This document shows, piece after piece, positions 52,970-61,977 of a stretch of 64,000 nucleotides of DNA (positions are counted from its first letter, which is position 1; each line of letters starts with the position of its first letter). Under the pieces are notes generated by a model that was not told where the DNA came from, ran no database searches, and saw nothing but the letters and a program-made list of their open reading frames with translations. Both the position numbers and the translations under genes were made by a program. The stretch lies in the NCBI RefSeq assembly GCF_001434835.1, contig NZ_AZDV01000005.1:329178-393177 (forward strand), written 5' to 3'. This DNA is from Levilactobacillus acidifarinae DSM 19394 = JCM 15949. GTDB lineage: Bacteria; Bacillota; Bacilli; Lactobacillales; Lactobacillaceae.

Positions 52970-53000
52970 AAGGGGGACCGTTGTCGCGGTCCCCCTTTTT
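52970..53000 (+). terminator. Terminator of dacA
   Basis: AAGGGGGACCG with CGGTCCCCCTTTTT. Confidence 0.92.
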
Positions 53001-53087
53001 GTCGGGTTAAAGGTAGTCGATGACCATTGACCGGTAGCGTCGTTGCGTGATAGACTGTCTCCCATTTGCGAAAAAGGGGGTGACGAG

Positions 53088-53390
53088 TTGAAGTGGTGGC
53101 AGGCACGCCAGCAAGCCTTTGCGACCCAGCTAAACGACCGAGAGTTACGTTTGGTTCGTTACATATTGATGGGGTTAGTGATCGCCAGTGTCGGTTTAGC
53201 GGCGCTACATCGAACCGAACTCAGTAGTGGCGCCGTGGGGGTGTGGATGCTAATGGTCGGTGATTATTGGGCCGTTCGGTTGGCCCAACGCCGCGTGAAT
53301 TTTTTAGTGAGCCTCTTGCTTGGTTACCTGGGCGCCTTGGTCGGGGGCCTGGGTTTATTATTGGGCCTGGGATTGATCTTTCGGTGGTAA
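53088..53390 (+). CDS. Small membrane protein
   Basis: About 100 residues with three hydrophobic segments (about 24-40, 48-62, 72-97). TTG start at 53088 with AGGGGGTGA upstream; an in-frame GTG at 53049 lacks a site. The C-terminal stretch is very rich in Leu/Gly (GALVGGLGLLLGLGLIFRW). No recognised family. Confidence 0.68.
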   Translation: MKWWQARQQAFATQLNDRELRLVRYILMGLVIASVGLAALHRTELSSGAVGVWMLMVGDYWAVRLAQRRVNFLVSLLLGYLGALVGGLGLLLGLGLIFRW

Positions 53391-53402
53391 ATCGGAGACT
53401 TC

Positions 53403-53447
53403 AAAAAGACACGGTCGGGAAATAAACCCTCCTGACCGTGTCTTTTT
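53403..53447 (+). terminator. Terminator of the small membrane protein gene
   Basis: AAAAGACACGGTC with GACCGTGTCTTTTT. The following 460 bases hold only the small peptide below and a control region. Confidence 0.88.
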
Positions 53448-53529
53448 AGGTTGCCAACCGCTGAGGCTAAAACGTGCAACCAAGGTAGCCGGTCGCACTT
53501 ATCCCGCCGGACCTATTCTGGTGCCGGAA

Positions 53530-53622
53530 TTAATGCCGAAACATGAAGATTCCTCGAACAATTTCGCCGCCAATCAACAGTAACATGACGGTCCAAGAGA
53601 CGATGGTTAACGTGCTTCCCAT
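53530..53622 (-). CDS. 30-residue membrane peptide
   Basis: MGSTLTIVSWTVMLLLIGGE... ends IVRGIFMFRH: one hydrophobic helix and a basic tail. GAGGAGG lies 9-15 bases before the ATG, which is the main reason to call it. An upstream palindrome AGCTTA/TAAGCT (53657-53671) may mark its control region. It resembles small holin-like or toxin-like peptides in size and topology; no function assigned. Confidence 0.55.
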   Translation of the reverse strand: MGSTLTIVSWTVMLLLIGGEIVRGIFMFRH

Positions 53623-53788
53623 TTGAAAGGCCTCCTCGTGAAATTAATAACTATATAAGCTTAGTTTAAGCTCAATCCCAGTTTAATGCAATAGGAACCG
53701 CTTACAAAAAAACAATTATAGTGGGTCCCGGTTGGGTATGATATGTAACTAATCCATCTGACTAATTTCGAGGGTGATTGATTGTCGG

Positions 53789-53804
53789 GCGACATGGGTG
53801 TCGC
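53789..53804. promoter_or_regulatory. Palindrome upstream of the glycosyltransferase
   Basis: GCGACA-TGGG-TGTCGC, a perfect inverted repeat about 110 bases before the gene. It could be an operator or a short hairpin in the leader. Confidence 0.4.
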
Positions 53805-53912
53805 TATAGTGAAGATAATCCGAGCTAGGCTGAGGGCCTCCACATGACGTAAAGGGGGCGTCGGATGACCTGAGCGCTAGTCCTAAAATCAGTTGGTAGG
53901 GGGAATTTTCTC

Positions 53913-54968
53913 ATGAAAAAATGGATTACGGATATCGTTCAAGAACAGACTTACGACGCCACGCGCCAGGCGAAGTTCGATATTGCCACGATTGGTCAGT
54001 CGATGGGGTATCAAGTGGTGAACCTCTTTCGCTACAACGATCTGAAAGAATCTAACCAGGCGGTGCGTTCCCGGATTGACGGCATCACGGAGGCCGTGGC
54101 GGCCGGTGATTTGTTAGTGTACCAGTATCCATCTTTGAATAGTGGGCGGTTTGAAAACTTTTTTGTAGAACGGATGCATCAACGTCACGTGAAGTTTGTG
54201 TGCCTAGTGCACGACGTCGAAACCCTGCGGGACCAGCGCCCGCCGAAGTGGATTGACGAGGTGGCCTACTTTAACAAGTGTGACGTGCTCATCGTGCACA
54301 ACCACCGCATGGCGGCCAAATTGCGGGAGATGGGTGTCACCACGCCGATGGTCTACCAATACCTATTGGACTATCTGGACGACAACCACGCCCCGGACCG
54401 CTACGTCGCGACCCCCGAGACGTTTAAGCGTGGCGTCGTGTTGGCGGGCAATCTGATGAAGTCACGCTACATTGCCCACTGGGACCACGCGACCCCGATT
54501 ACCGCGTTTGGCAACGCCAGTCCCGAAGTTGAAGAGGAATTTGAAGCCAATCCTCAAGTGGACTACCAGGGGAAGTTTTACCGTTGGGAATTAATTCAGC
54601 GGTTACCGCGGACTTTCGGGCTGGCCTGGGATGGTGACACGTCGATTTACCGTTACGACGACTATACGCGCTACAACCATCCCCACAAGGTCTCCATGTA
54701 TTTGTCTCACGGGTTACCGGTGATTGTCTGGCGGGATGCCGCCGTGGCCAAACTGATTGTGACCAACGGGTTGGGGATTGCGATCGATAGTTTGAGCGAC
54801 ATTGACGCGGCAATCCAAGAGATCAGCGACCACGAGTTGGCCCAAATGCTGAGTAACGTGAACGCGTTTGGGTACCTGATTCGGGACGGGTGGTTCACCC
54901 GGCAGGGGCTGCAGGCGGCCGAGCAGAAGATTATGTTACCGAACTTTAAAATTCCACAAGACGATTAA
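53913..54968 (+). CDS. Glycosyltransferase (Gtf3-like, GT-B)
   Basis: 351 residues, cytoplasmic. WDGDTSIYRYDDYTRYNHPHK followed by SMYLSHGLPVIVWRDAAVAKLI resembles the donor site of the Gtf3/beta-galactofuranosyl family, with G-x-D and NHPHK-x-S motifs. N-terminal Rossmann half includes YQYPSLNSGRFENFF and LVHDVETLR. Such enzymes add hexoses in surface glycans or to serine-rich adhesins; no adhesin is in the window. AGGGGGAA precedes the ATG. Confidence 0.85.
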   Translation: MKKWITDIVQEQTYDATRQAKFDIATIGQSMGYQVVNLFRYNDLKESNQAVRSRIDGITEAVAAGDLLVYQYPSLNSGRFENFFVERMHQRHVKFVCLVHDVETLRDQRPPKWIDEVAYFNKCDVLIVHNHRMAAKLREMGVTTPMVYQYLLDYLDDNHAPDRYVATPETFKRGVVLAGNLMKSRYIAHWDHATPITAFGNASPEVEEEFEANPQVDYQGKFYRWELIQRLPRTFGLAWDGDTSIYRYDDYTRYNHPHKVSMYLSHGLPVIVWRDAAVAKLIVTNGLGIAIDSLSDIDAAIQEISDHELAQMLSNVNAFGYLIRDGWFTRQGLQAAEQKIMLPNFKIPQDD

Positions 54969-54970
54969 CC

Positions 54971-55014
54971 AAAAAATCAGTTACCACCATAAAAATGGTC
55001 GTAACTGATTTTTT
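54971..55014. terminator. Bidirectional terminator
   Basis: AAAAATCAGTTAC(C)AC(CAT) with ATGGTcGTAACTGATTTTTT. Confidence 0.9.
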
Positions 55015-55068
55015 AGTCGCCGTTAAAGTGGCATTCGGGCGGTTGAGTTCCCCAATTGGTGTGAACCG

Positions 55069-55926
55069 TTAGGAATTGGTGACTTGAATCAAGGTAGCAA
55101 AAGTGGCGGTGGTCATGCCCGGTGTGATCCGTAGTCGTTCCAGGTTGTAGCGGCCCTGGCTCATCTGGGCCAGACCTTCCTGGGTGGTTAAGGCCAATTT
55201 ATACCCGGCCTGTTTCGCTAATTTACGCGTGGTGGCATCCGCTCGGCCGGCTGGGTAACACAACATTTGCGTGTTCTGGTTCAGCTTTTGGTCCAACCAT
55301 TGTTTGGACGCCACTAACTCGGTCTTCTGTTGGGCCGCGGTCAGTTCGTTTAAGTTTAAATGTTGAACCGTGTGGCTGGCGAAGTCGACGTGACCGGTCC
55401 GCTGCATGCGCGTCATCTCGGCTAATGAGAGGTGATTGGACTTATGTGTAAAGCCGGTGATGACGTTGATGGTGGCGTGCAGGTCGTAGCGCTTAAGAAC
55501 CGGTAACGCCTTGGTCAGATTGTCCTTGTAGGCGTCGTCAAGTGTGATCCAGACGACCTTTTTCTGGGGCACACTGTTGGTTTCTAAAGCCTTGATGGCC
55601 TCGGCCGTGGTCAACGTGCGGTAGTGGTGGGCCTTGAGGTAGGCCATTTCCTGCGCAAACTGGGCTTGCGGTACCCGCAACTGATTTCCCGTCGAAATAC
55701 TATGGTACATCAGGATCGGTAACTTTAATTGATGCTTGAGCTTGAGCCATTGCGGCTGCGTGACCGGCTTAGCCTTGGCCTTGGACGCGGAACTAGCCGC
55801 GGACTTGGTCACTTTAGTGGTGCGGGGAGCAACGGTCGTGCGGCGACTTTGCCGCCAGACGACGCCCCCGAAGATGGCGATGATGATGAGCAGACAGCTT
55901 CCCCAAATGAGTCCTTTGCGTTTCAT
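55069..55926 (-). CDS. Membrane-anchored polysaccharide deacetylase
   Basis: 285 residues. N-terminal membrane helix (about 5-24), a Lys/Ala/Ser linker, then a NodB-type domain (about 60-285): MYHSIS (metal-side strand), TLDDAYKDN (catalytic D with the metal D), HTVQHLNLNEL (two His ligands), YPAGRAD. Likely removes acetyl groups from wall glycan (PgdA-like) or biofilm glycan (IcaB-like); which cannot be told. Start at 55926 with GGGGGAA upstream. Confidence 0.9.
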   Translation of the reverse strand: MKRKGLIWGSCLLIIIAIFGGVVWRQSRRTTVAPRTTKVTKSAASSASKAKAKPVTQPQWLKLKHQLKLPILMYHSISTGNQLRVPQAQFAQEMAYLKAHHYRTLTTAEAIKALETNSVPQKKVVWITLDDAYKDNLTKALPVLKRYDLHATINVITGFTHKSNHLSLAEMTRMQRTGHVDFASHTVQHLNLNELTAAQQKTELVASKQWLDQKLNQNTQMLCYPAGRADATTRKLAKQAGYKLALTTQEGLAQMSQGRYNLERLRITPGMTTATFATLIQVTNS

Positions 55927-55996
55927 GATAATTCCCCCAACTTTTTCGGATAGTTCCATTATAGTATAGGGGGTTCAACTTAACCGACAATTAAAT

Positions 55997-56821
55997 TTAA
56001 TCGGCGCGCTGAGCTAGCCGTCGATAGTAATCAATTGAGTCGGGTTCGAGGTGTAACGCGGCAATCACGTCGCGGTCGGTCAATCTGGGATGGCGGCGCA
56101 GATAGTTAACTAAGTAACCTTGGTACAGGACGGTCGGGCTCAACTTGAAGTTGGTGACGGCCTCATCGGGACGAAGGTATTTGTGCAGGCCGGGGAGGGT
56201 CAGGTGCGGATCGGCGGCGGCCCGTTGTTTTAAGAACCAATCGGCACACTGAAAGCGGGATTGTAAGGGCGCCAGAAAGGCCCGAAATTGGGTTAGGAAT
56301 TGCTGCTCGGCGGCGGGCCAGGCGGTCGTATCGAGTTGGGCCGTGAAGTTGGGCTTGAGGTAGACCTGAACGGGATAGCCCTTGGTGGTCAGCAGCATGG
56401 CGGCCCGGGTATAGACGTGTAACCGGTCGTCGGCTAACCAGGTGGTCAGGTCGTCAACCCACCGGAAGTTCACCGGGCGAGTAGCGGCCTTAGGCTTACT
56501 TTTAAGGTCGAGCGTCGGGAGGTAGGGCGTCCAGTTGTGTGAGAATAGGAACTTGAAGTAGACGTTGAGGTGGGAGAGTACCTTGTTGTAGGTTTGGTTT
56601 TGAATCTCCCGACTATTAGTCAGCATGGCCAGGTACTGTTCCACGTCGGGGGTCTGGAGCTGATTCACGCGGTGGTCGGCCTGATAGGTCGGGTTAAAGT
56701 TTTCCAAATAATGGAAGAAGTCCTGCAGGGTGGTGGTATATTCGTCGCGGGTTGCCTGGGCAATGTCGCGTTTAGAGAGGTCCCGTTCGAAAGCGTCCTG
56801 ATAGGGATAAAGTATTTTCAT
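55997..56821 (-). CDS. Integrase-like protein with degenerate catalytic domain
   Basis: About 274 residues. The N-terminal SAM-like core-binding domain is clear (KRDIAQATRDEYTTTLQDFFHYL...SREIQNQTYNKVLSHLNVYFKFLF). The C-terminal half keeps the rough size of a tyrosine-recombinase catalytic domain, but I cannot find the R...HxxR...Y set in order; LHKYLRPDEAVTNFKLSP and DVIAALHLEPDSIDYYRRL are the nearest. No att site or prophage beside it. It may be a DNA-binding descendant. Start at 56821, GGAGGTCATC upstream. Confidence 0.7.
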   Translation of the reverse strand: MKILYPYQDAFERDLSKRDIAQATRDEYTTTLQDFFHYLENFNPTYQADHRVNQLQTPDVEQYLAMLTNSREIQNQTYNKVLSHLNVYFKFLFSHNWTPYLPTLDLKSKPKAATRPVNFRWVDDLTTWLADDRLHVYTRAAMLLTTKGYPVQVYLKPNFTAQLDTTAWPAAEQQFLTQFRAFLAPLQSRFQCADWFLKQRAAADPHLTLPGLHKYLRPDEAVTNFKLSPTVLYQGYLVNYLRRHPRLTDRDVIAALHLEPDSIDYYRRLAQRAD

Positions 56822-56912
56822 GTGATGACCTCCTGACAAGAGTTACTTTAACCATAACATGCGCCCCCGGTAAAGTAACCGGGGACGCACGTTTAATTCA
56901 AGTTTATTCGCG

Positions 56913-57950
56913 TTAATTGTTAACGTGTTCTTTAGCCCGCACCTGTTGGCGCAAAGCAGTTTTTTCCTCTTCGGAGATGAAGGCGCCGTTAATGGCGTTT
57001 AACGTTAACTGTTCCATTAACGACCAGCCGAGGCCGTAATGGTCGTGCAAGGCCATAAATTCGCCGGTCAAATCAACGTCGGATACCGTCCGGTCGTCGG
57101 TGTTGATGGTCACACATAATCCGGCGCTGAGAAATTCGCTCAACGGGAAGTCGTCGTAACCAGTCACGGCCTTGGTTTGAAGGTTACTAGTCAGACACAT
57201 CTCAATCGGGGCGTTGGCCGCTTTGGCCTGGGCAATAATTTTAGGATGCCCGCTCATGTGGACCCCGTGGCCAATCCGGCTGGCACCGAGGTCGAGGGCC
57301 TCGGCCACGTTACTGGCCGGACCGGCCTCCCCGGCGTGAAATGTGAAGGGTAATCCCGTGGCTAACCCGGCGGTAACGGCGGGAGTTAGGTCGTGAGTCG
57401 GGTGGTTGTATTCGTCACCAGCGAAATCAAGACCGACGACACCTTGATCGGTAAACTCGGCAGCCGTTTGAAAGACGTCAATGCATTCGGCTAACGGGCG
57501 ATCCCGCATGGCACACACGATGGCGTTTACGGGAACGCCGAATTTTTGCGTCCCGCGATGGAGACCGATCAGGACGTGATTGAGTGCTTCTTTAATGGTT
57601 AATCCCTTGGCCGTGAAGATGGCGGGCGCAAAGCGGGTTTCCATGTAAATTAAACCGTCTTTAGCGGCCGTGTGGACCATGTCGTAGCCGGCAATCTCAA
57701 GCTGTTCCGGCGTCTGCATCAGATCGGTAACCACTTGAAACCGTTTCAGATAATCAATCAAACTGACCGTTTCAATGGGCGCGGTCACAAGGTCCCGTAA
57801 GGCCGCGTCGTCAGCGGGAAGGGTGTCGCCACTGACGGCCGCCATCTGCCGGAGAGCCGGCAAGGAGATGGACCCGTCAAGGTGACAATGCAGTTCTACC
57901 TTAGGAAATTGACGAACAGTAGTTGCGGTGAATGGCGTAGCTTGAGACAT
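56913..57950 (-). CDS. add: Adenosine deaminase
   Basis: 345 residues. Zn-dependent deamination of adenosine to inosine. H21-C-H23 in ELHCHLDGS, FHAGEAG (catalytic E), RIGHGVHMSGH, CLTSNLQTKAV and NTDDRTVSD complete the family set. Start at 57950, AAGGAGGAATT upstream; a longer ATG frame to 57977 would include the ribosome site. A cre-like site lies on its promoter. Confidence 0.93.
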   Translation of the reverse strand: MSQATPFTATTVRQFPKVELHCHLDGSISLPALRQMAAVSGDTLPADDAALRDLVTAPIETVSLIDYLKRFQVVTDLMQTPEQLEIAGYDMVHTAAKDGLIYMETRFAPAIFTAKGLTIKEALNHVLIGLHRGTQKFGVPVNAIVCAMRDRPLAECIDVFQTAAEFTDQGVVGLDFAGDEYNHPTHDLTPAVTAGLATGLPFTFHAGEAGPASNVAEALDLGASRIGHGVHMSGHPKIIAQAKAANAPIEMCLTSNLQTKAVTGYDDFPLSEFLSAGLCVTINTDDRTVSDVDLTGEFMALHDHYGLGWSLMEQLTLNAINGAFISEEEKTALRQQVRAKEHVNN

Positions 57951-58041
57951 ACTGAATTCCTCCTTATTGATCCCCATTTTTTCGGGGGAGCGCTAGCGTT
58001 AAAACGTTTAACTAGGCTTAATAAAATAGGTTTCAAAATAA

Positions 58042-58067
58042 TTGATAGCGCTTCCTTTTAGTATACC
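58042..58067 (-). promoter_or_regulatory. Extended -10 and cre-like site of adenosine deaminase
   Basis: On the minus strand TGGTATACT (extended -10, near 58060-58067) is followed by AAGGAAGCGCTATCAA (58042-58056), which fits the cre pattern WTGNAANCGNWNNCW with one mismatch. It covers the expected start point, so CcpA repression is plausible. Confidence 0.55.
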
Positions 58068-58237
58068 ATTCTCCCAAAGGTTATTAACAGTTTGTTAGTT
58101 GACCGAAGACAAAGTTATTTATTGATTAAACCGGGGGATACCATTATTAGTTGACCATTAACTCAAATTACGGGAATCCCTTGCGGTTCTAAGTACGGAT
58201 GACAAATTTTACAAATTAAAAATTTAAGGTAAAACCG

Positions 58238-58354
58238 TTGTTTCGGAGCGGGAAACATTATAGAATTAGTGTGGTCATCAAAGGTGTTATTTAATGGCCC
58301 TAAAAACTAGCTGACAACGAGGGTGTGGCGCGTGCTTTTGAGCCACACTTTTTT
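58238..58354 (+). ncRNA. Short leader or small transcript before the acyltransferase
   Basis: TTGTTT (58238-58243), 17 bases, TAGAAT (58261-58266), then after about 80 bases a terminator: GTGTGGC (58323-58329) with GCCACAC (58342-58348) and T6. GTGTGG recurs at 58269-58274, so alternative pairing is imaginable. The gap 57951-58459 is otherwise AT-rich and empty. Confidence 0.45.
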
Positions 58355-58459
58355 GAAATTAAGTAGACGACAATATTAAGAGGATTAATTGAGAATGATA
58401 GTTAAGAAATACATCCACGGGGGAGTATATCTGGCTGCGGTTGAGGGGGAACAATTATT

Positions 58460-60409
58460 ATGGAACAAATGAACACGCGCTTGACGCGGTCGCTTTGGCG
58501 GAGTCAACGAACCAGAAAGAAGCGCTATATCACCGGGTTTGATGGGCTGAGAACGCTCGCGGTGATTGGCGTCATCGTGTACCATCTGGCCCCGTCTTCG
58601 ATGCAGGGTGGGTATTTAGGGGTCCCCATCTTCTTTCTGATTTCGGGATACCTGGTGACCTACCTGTTGATTCAAGAATGGGAAACGCACGGCAACGTCA
58701 ATTTCTTGAGCTTTTATAACCGGCGGGTCAAACGGCTCTATCCGGCCTTAGTAACCATGATATTAGGAACAACGGCGTATATTACGCTGTTTCAGCGAAA
58801 TCTTCTGGTCAATATCCGGGGAACGGTGCTGACTAATCTGGTGTACGTGTACAACTGGTTTGAAATTCATCACGGACAGTCTTACTTCGATCGGTTCAGC
58901 GGGGAATCACCGTTTACCCACCTGTGGACCCTGTCGATTGAAGGGCAGTTTTACCTGGTCTGGCCGGTGGTCGTGGTGGGCTTGTTGCTCCTGTTCCGTA
59001 GTCGGGTCAAAGCGGCCGCGTTACTCTTAGCGGCGGCGATTGCCTCGGCGATTGCGATGGCGTTACTTTACGACCCTAACAATTTAAACCGGGTTTATTA
59101 CGGGACCGATACCCGGATGTTTGCCATCTTGATTGGGGCGGCCATGGCCTTTATCTGGCCGGCCTATAAACTCAGCGGGAACGTTACCCGCAGCCACCGA
59201 TTGATTCTCGATGGCCTGGGATTAGTTTCGTTATTGGGAACGGTTATTTTATTCTTTAGAATGAACGGCCAAGCGGCTAGTACTTACAAGGGCGGAATGT
59301 TCTGGTTCACCATGTTAGCCGCCGTATTGGTGGCAACGGTTGCGCATCCCGGAAGCGACATGAACCGGCTACTGACCAACAAGTTCTTCAGTTACGTAGG
59401 TAAACGGAGTTATGGCATTTACCTGTACCAGTTTCCGGTGATGATTTTTTATGAATCCCGGGTGCAAAACATCGGGAATCACCCGTTACTGAACGCGTTG
59501 ATCGAAGTGGCGTTGATTATGGTGGTAACGGAAGCTAGTTACCGGCTGATCGAAAGTCCTTTGCGCCACTACCAGTACGGGCAAATGTTTAGTGACGTTC
59601 GGCGGTTGATCCGCCAGCCCGCGGCACACCGGGTGACTACGGCGCTGGGGGGAGTGGCGGTCCTGTGCTTTATGCTGACCGCTGTAGGGTTTGTTCAACA
59701 ACCGGCCGCGGCCAAGCCGACCGCGTTGCAAAAGACCATCACTAAGCGTCAAGCCGAGGCCCAAAAGCAAAATGCGGCCGCGGCAAAGAAACAAAAGGCA
59801 CTGGCGAAGGCTCAGGCCGAGTCCAAGAAGAAGCACGATAAGGCCGTGGCCTTTTCCAAGCTCTCTAAGGCTGATCAGAAGACGGCCAAGTACTACTTCT
59901 TGACCGCCGACGAACTCAGCAGTAGTAAGCAAACGCCTCTGACCGCTATCGGGGATTCCGTGTTACTAGATGACTCGGGCGATCTACAGAAGGTCTTCCC
60001 AGGTGCTGTGGTGGACGGTCAGGTTGGCCGGCAAGCATCCGCGATGCCTGGCGTGATTGCCAGCGTTAATCAACGGGGCCAGATGGCGAAAAACGTGCTG
60101 GTGAACATCGGTACGAACGGGAACATTAGCCAAGCGCAAGCCGATCAGATTGTGCAGGGCATCGGGCGCGATCATCAGATCTTCTGGGTCACCGCCCACG
60201 TTCCGACCCGTGAGTGGCAGAATCAGGTGAACACCATGATTCATAAGACGGCGAAAAAGTATTCAAACGTGCACGTGGTGGATTGGTACGCCGAAGCTAA
60301 GGGCCACTCCTCGTGGTTCGTAAGCGATCACGTTCATCCGAACGACCACGGTAATCGTTACTTCACGTCACTGATTGCCAAAACGATTAGCAAACAACTG
60401 ACTAAATAA
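58460..60409 (+). CDS. oatA: OatA-like peptidoglycan O-acetyltransferase
   Basis: 649 residues: an acyltransferase-3 membrane domain with about 11 helices (GFDGLRTLAVIGVIVYHL, THLWTLSIEGQFYLVWP, GKRSYGIYLYQFP), a Lys/Ala/Gln-rich linker (about 425-470) and an extracellular SGNH esterase-like domain with AIGDSVLLD (nucleophile S) and SDHVHPNDHG (D-H pair). Such enzymes O-acetylate wall MurNAc or GlcNAc, blocking lysozyme. GAGGGGGAA precedes the ATG. Confidence 0.9.
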   Translation: MEQMNTRLTRSLWRSQRTRKKRYITGFDGLRTLAVIGVIVYHLAPSSMQGGYLGVPIFFLISGYLVTYLLIQEWETHGNVNFLSFYNRRVKRLYPALVTMILGTTAYITLFQRNLLVNIRGTVLTNLVYVYNWFEIHHGQSYFDRFSGESPFTHLWTLSIEGQFYLVWPVVVVGLLLLFRSRVKAAALLLAAAIASAIAMALLYDPNNLNRVYYGTDTRMFAILIGAAMAFIWPAYKLSGNVTRSHRLILDGLGLVSLLGTVILFFRMNGQAASTYKGGMFWFTMLAAVLVATVAHPGSDMNRLLTNKFFSYVGKRSYGIYLYQFPVMIFYESRVQNIGNHPLLNALIEVALIMVVTEASYRLIESPLRHYQYGQMFSDVRRLIRQPAAHRVTTALGGVAVLCFMLTAVGFVQQPAAAKPTALQKTITKRQAEAQKQNAAAAKKQKALAKAQAESKKKHDKAVAFSKLSKADQKTAKYYFLTADELSSSKQTPLTAIGDSVLLDDSGDLQKVFPGAVVDGQVGRQASAMPGVIASVNQRGQMAKNVLVNIGTNGNISQAQADQIVQGIGRDHQIFWVTAHVPTREWQNQVNTMIHKTAKKYSNVHVVDWYAEAKGHSSWFVSDHVHPNDHGNRYFTSLIAKTISKQLTK

Positions 60410-60413
60410 GTGC

Positions 60414-60455
60414 AAGCCTATGGTTCCGGTAACTCGCGGAACCGTAGGCTTTTTT
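60414..60455 (+). terminator. Terminator of the acyltransferase
   Basis: AAGCCTAtGGTTCCG with CGGAACCgTAGGCTT, then T. Confidence 0.9.
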
Positions 60456-60612
60456 GTGGGGTGGGCGGTTAATCAACCAGGAGATTTGACAGTTCATTTA
60501 CTAAGGCCGGTAATCTAAAGACTCTGAGCAACCGTTTTCCAAGGAGAATGCTATACTAACTCATGAATTCAGAAATGAATTCTGTATGTCATTTTTACTG
60601 GGGGTAATGGTT

Positions 60613-61413
60613 ATGATGAAAAAAGTTGCAATGGTTGCTGCTGCGGCTGCAATGGTCTTACCATTAGGTTTGGGAGTTATCGCGCCTGCTGCTGGGACAA
60701 CAACAGCACTCGCGGCAACCAAGACCGCTGCGAAGAAGACGACCTATAATTTGAAGTCCGTTAAAACCTTGAAGAAGACGGCTTACCACGTTAAGGCGGG
60801 CAAGCCAACCTTGTTCTCTGGGGCGTTCGCGGCCGATAAGGCGAAGGTTACCTTTGCTAAGAAGGGGAACCTGAAGACGGGCACCACGTATTACGCGACT
60901 AAGAAGATCGTGGTCACCACCAAGGCGACGAAGACTGCTAAGGCCAAGACCATGACTTGCGTTTACGTTAAGACGGCCAACAATAAGGTCAAGGGTTGGG
61001 TTGCTTTAGGCAACTTAACTGCCGGTAAAGCAACTGCCAAGAAAGCAACTAAGACGGCGGCTGTAAAGAAGGCTACTGCCAAGAAGACGACCACTAAGAA
61101 GGCCGTCAAGGCGGATAAGGCAACGGGTAAGACTTACACCTTGCTGAAGGCCAAGAACCTGAAGAAGACAGCTTACCACTTTAAGGGCACCGCACCAGTT
61201 TACTTTACTGGTAAGTTTGCGGCTGACCAAGCTAAGGTAACGCTGACTAAGAAGGGCACTTTACCACAAAGCAAGACTTACTACGCAACTAAGGAAATTA
61301 CGGTAAAGCAAAATAAGAAGAACGTTAAGTACCTCTACGTCACCAACAACAAGACTAAGGGCTTTGTTCAAGCTAACAAGTTGACTGCTGGTGCGTTCAT
61401 GGCCGCTGACTAA
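60613..61413 (+). CDS. Lys/Ala-rich secreted protein with two repeats
   Basis: 266 residues: signal peptide (about 1-34), then two related units of about 90 residues. Unit 1 has NLKSVKTLKKTAYHVK...FSGAFAADKAKVTFAKKG...TYYATKKI and unit 2 has LLKAKNLKKTAYHFK...FTGKFAADQAKVTLTKKG...TYYATKEI, each ending KGW/KGF and NLTAG/KLTAG. They are joined by a (K/A/T)-rich linker. It looks like a basic wall-binding SH3/GW-type protein. Start at 60613 8 bases after GGGGG; two further ATGs flank it. Confidence 0.8.
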   Translation: MMKKVAMVAAAAAMVLPLGLGVIAPAAGTTTALAATKTAAKKTTYNLKSVKTLKKTAYHVKAGKPTLFSGAFAADKAKVTFAKKGNLKTGTTYYATKKIVVTTKATKTAKAKTMTCVYVKTANNKVKGWVALGNLTAGKATAKKATKTAAVKKATAKKTTTKKAVKADKATGKTYTLLKAKNLKKTAYHFKGTAPVYFTGKFAADQAKVTLTKKGTLPQSKTYYATKEITVKQNKKNVKYLYVTNNKTKGFVQANKLTAGAFMAAD

Positions 61414-61431
61414 TTCATCGTTAACTTACCC

Positions 61432-61465
61432 AAAAAAATGGACTGCATTAGCGGTCCATTTTTTG
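61432..61465 (+). terminator. Terminator of the Lys/Ala-rich protein gene
   Basis: AAAAAATGGAC with GTCCATTTTTT. Confidence 0.9.
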
Positions 61466-61552
61466 TGTCGTCGGTTAAGTTTAGAGGCCGGTAGCGCGGA
61501 TAAATAGTGAGCTGATTCGCCGGTAAGTACTAGGGCCTGTCTTGAAAGACTA

Positions 61553-61723
61553 AGCTGGAGGATTCAGCGCTTCCGGGCCAGTCAGCAACGGGCTGGAACG
61601 GGGTGGGCACGGCTTCAAGCCCACAAATCAGGTCTTGAAGACCGGCCTTTGTCTAGGCCGGTAAAAAAACACCGGCCAACACAAATCTCACCCCTGAGCC
61701 CATTTCTGACTGACCCTCCAGCT
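61553..61723 (+). repeat. Structured intergenic repeat, copy E
   Basis: Outer stem AGCTGGAGG (61553-61561) with CCTCCAGCT (61715-61723), perfect. Closing pairs AGTCAG/CTGACT and GGGCT/AGCCC. Hairpin 1: CTTCAAG (61613-61619) with CTTGAAG (61634-61640). Hairpin 2: TTTGT..GGCCGGT (61648-61662) with ACCGGCC..ACAAA (61671-61685). Close to copy C in sequence. The remainder of the gap to 61977 is AT-rich with nothing clear. Confidence 0.82.
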
Positions 61724-61977
61724 CACACGAGTTATAACAACAATTAAACCAAATTTTTTCAACTAAGAGGTCATGAATGACCATTTAAATCTGTGCTAAA
61801 GTTTTAAGATAGGCCCTAGCGATTTATGAAAATCCAACAGGTCATTATCCATCAACAGGGTACCCTTAAATCGGTGATATACCGGGTATGCGGGACACTT
61901 TTTTTGGATATAACAGGCCCTAAAGTATACGGAATTCTAATATTTCTAAAGGTGCGCTAAGGTTCTTGGGTTATTCC

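Noticed and set aside
55997-56821. Prophage or integrative element at the integrase-like gene
   Set aside because: No phage or conjugation genes, no tRNA and no direct repeats beside it.
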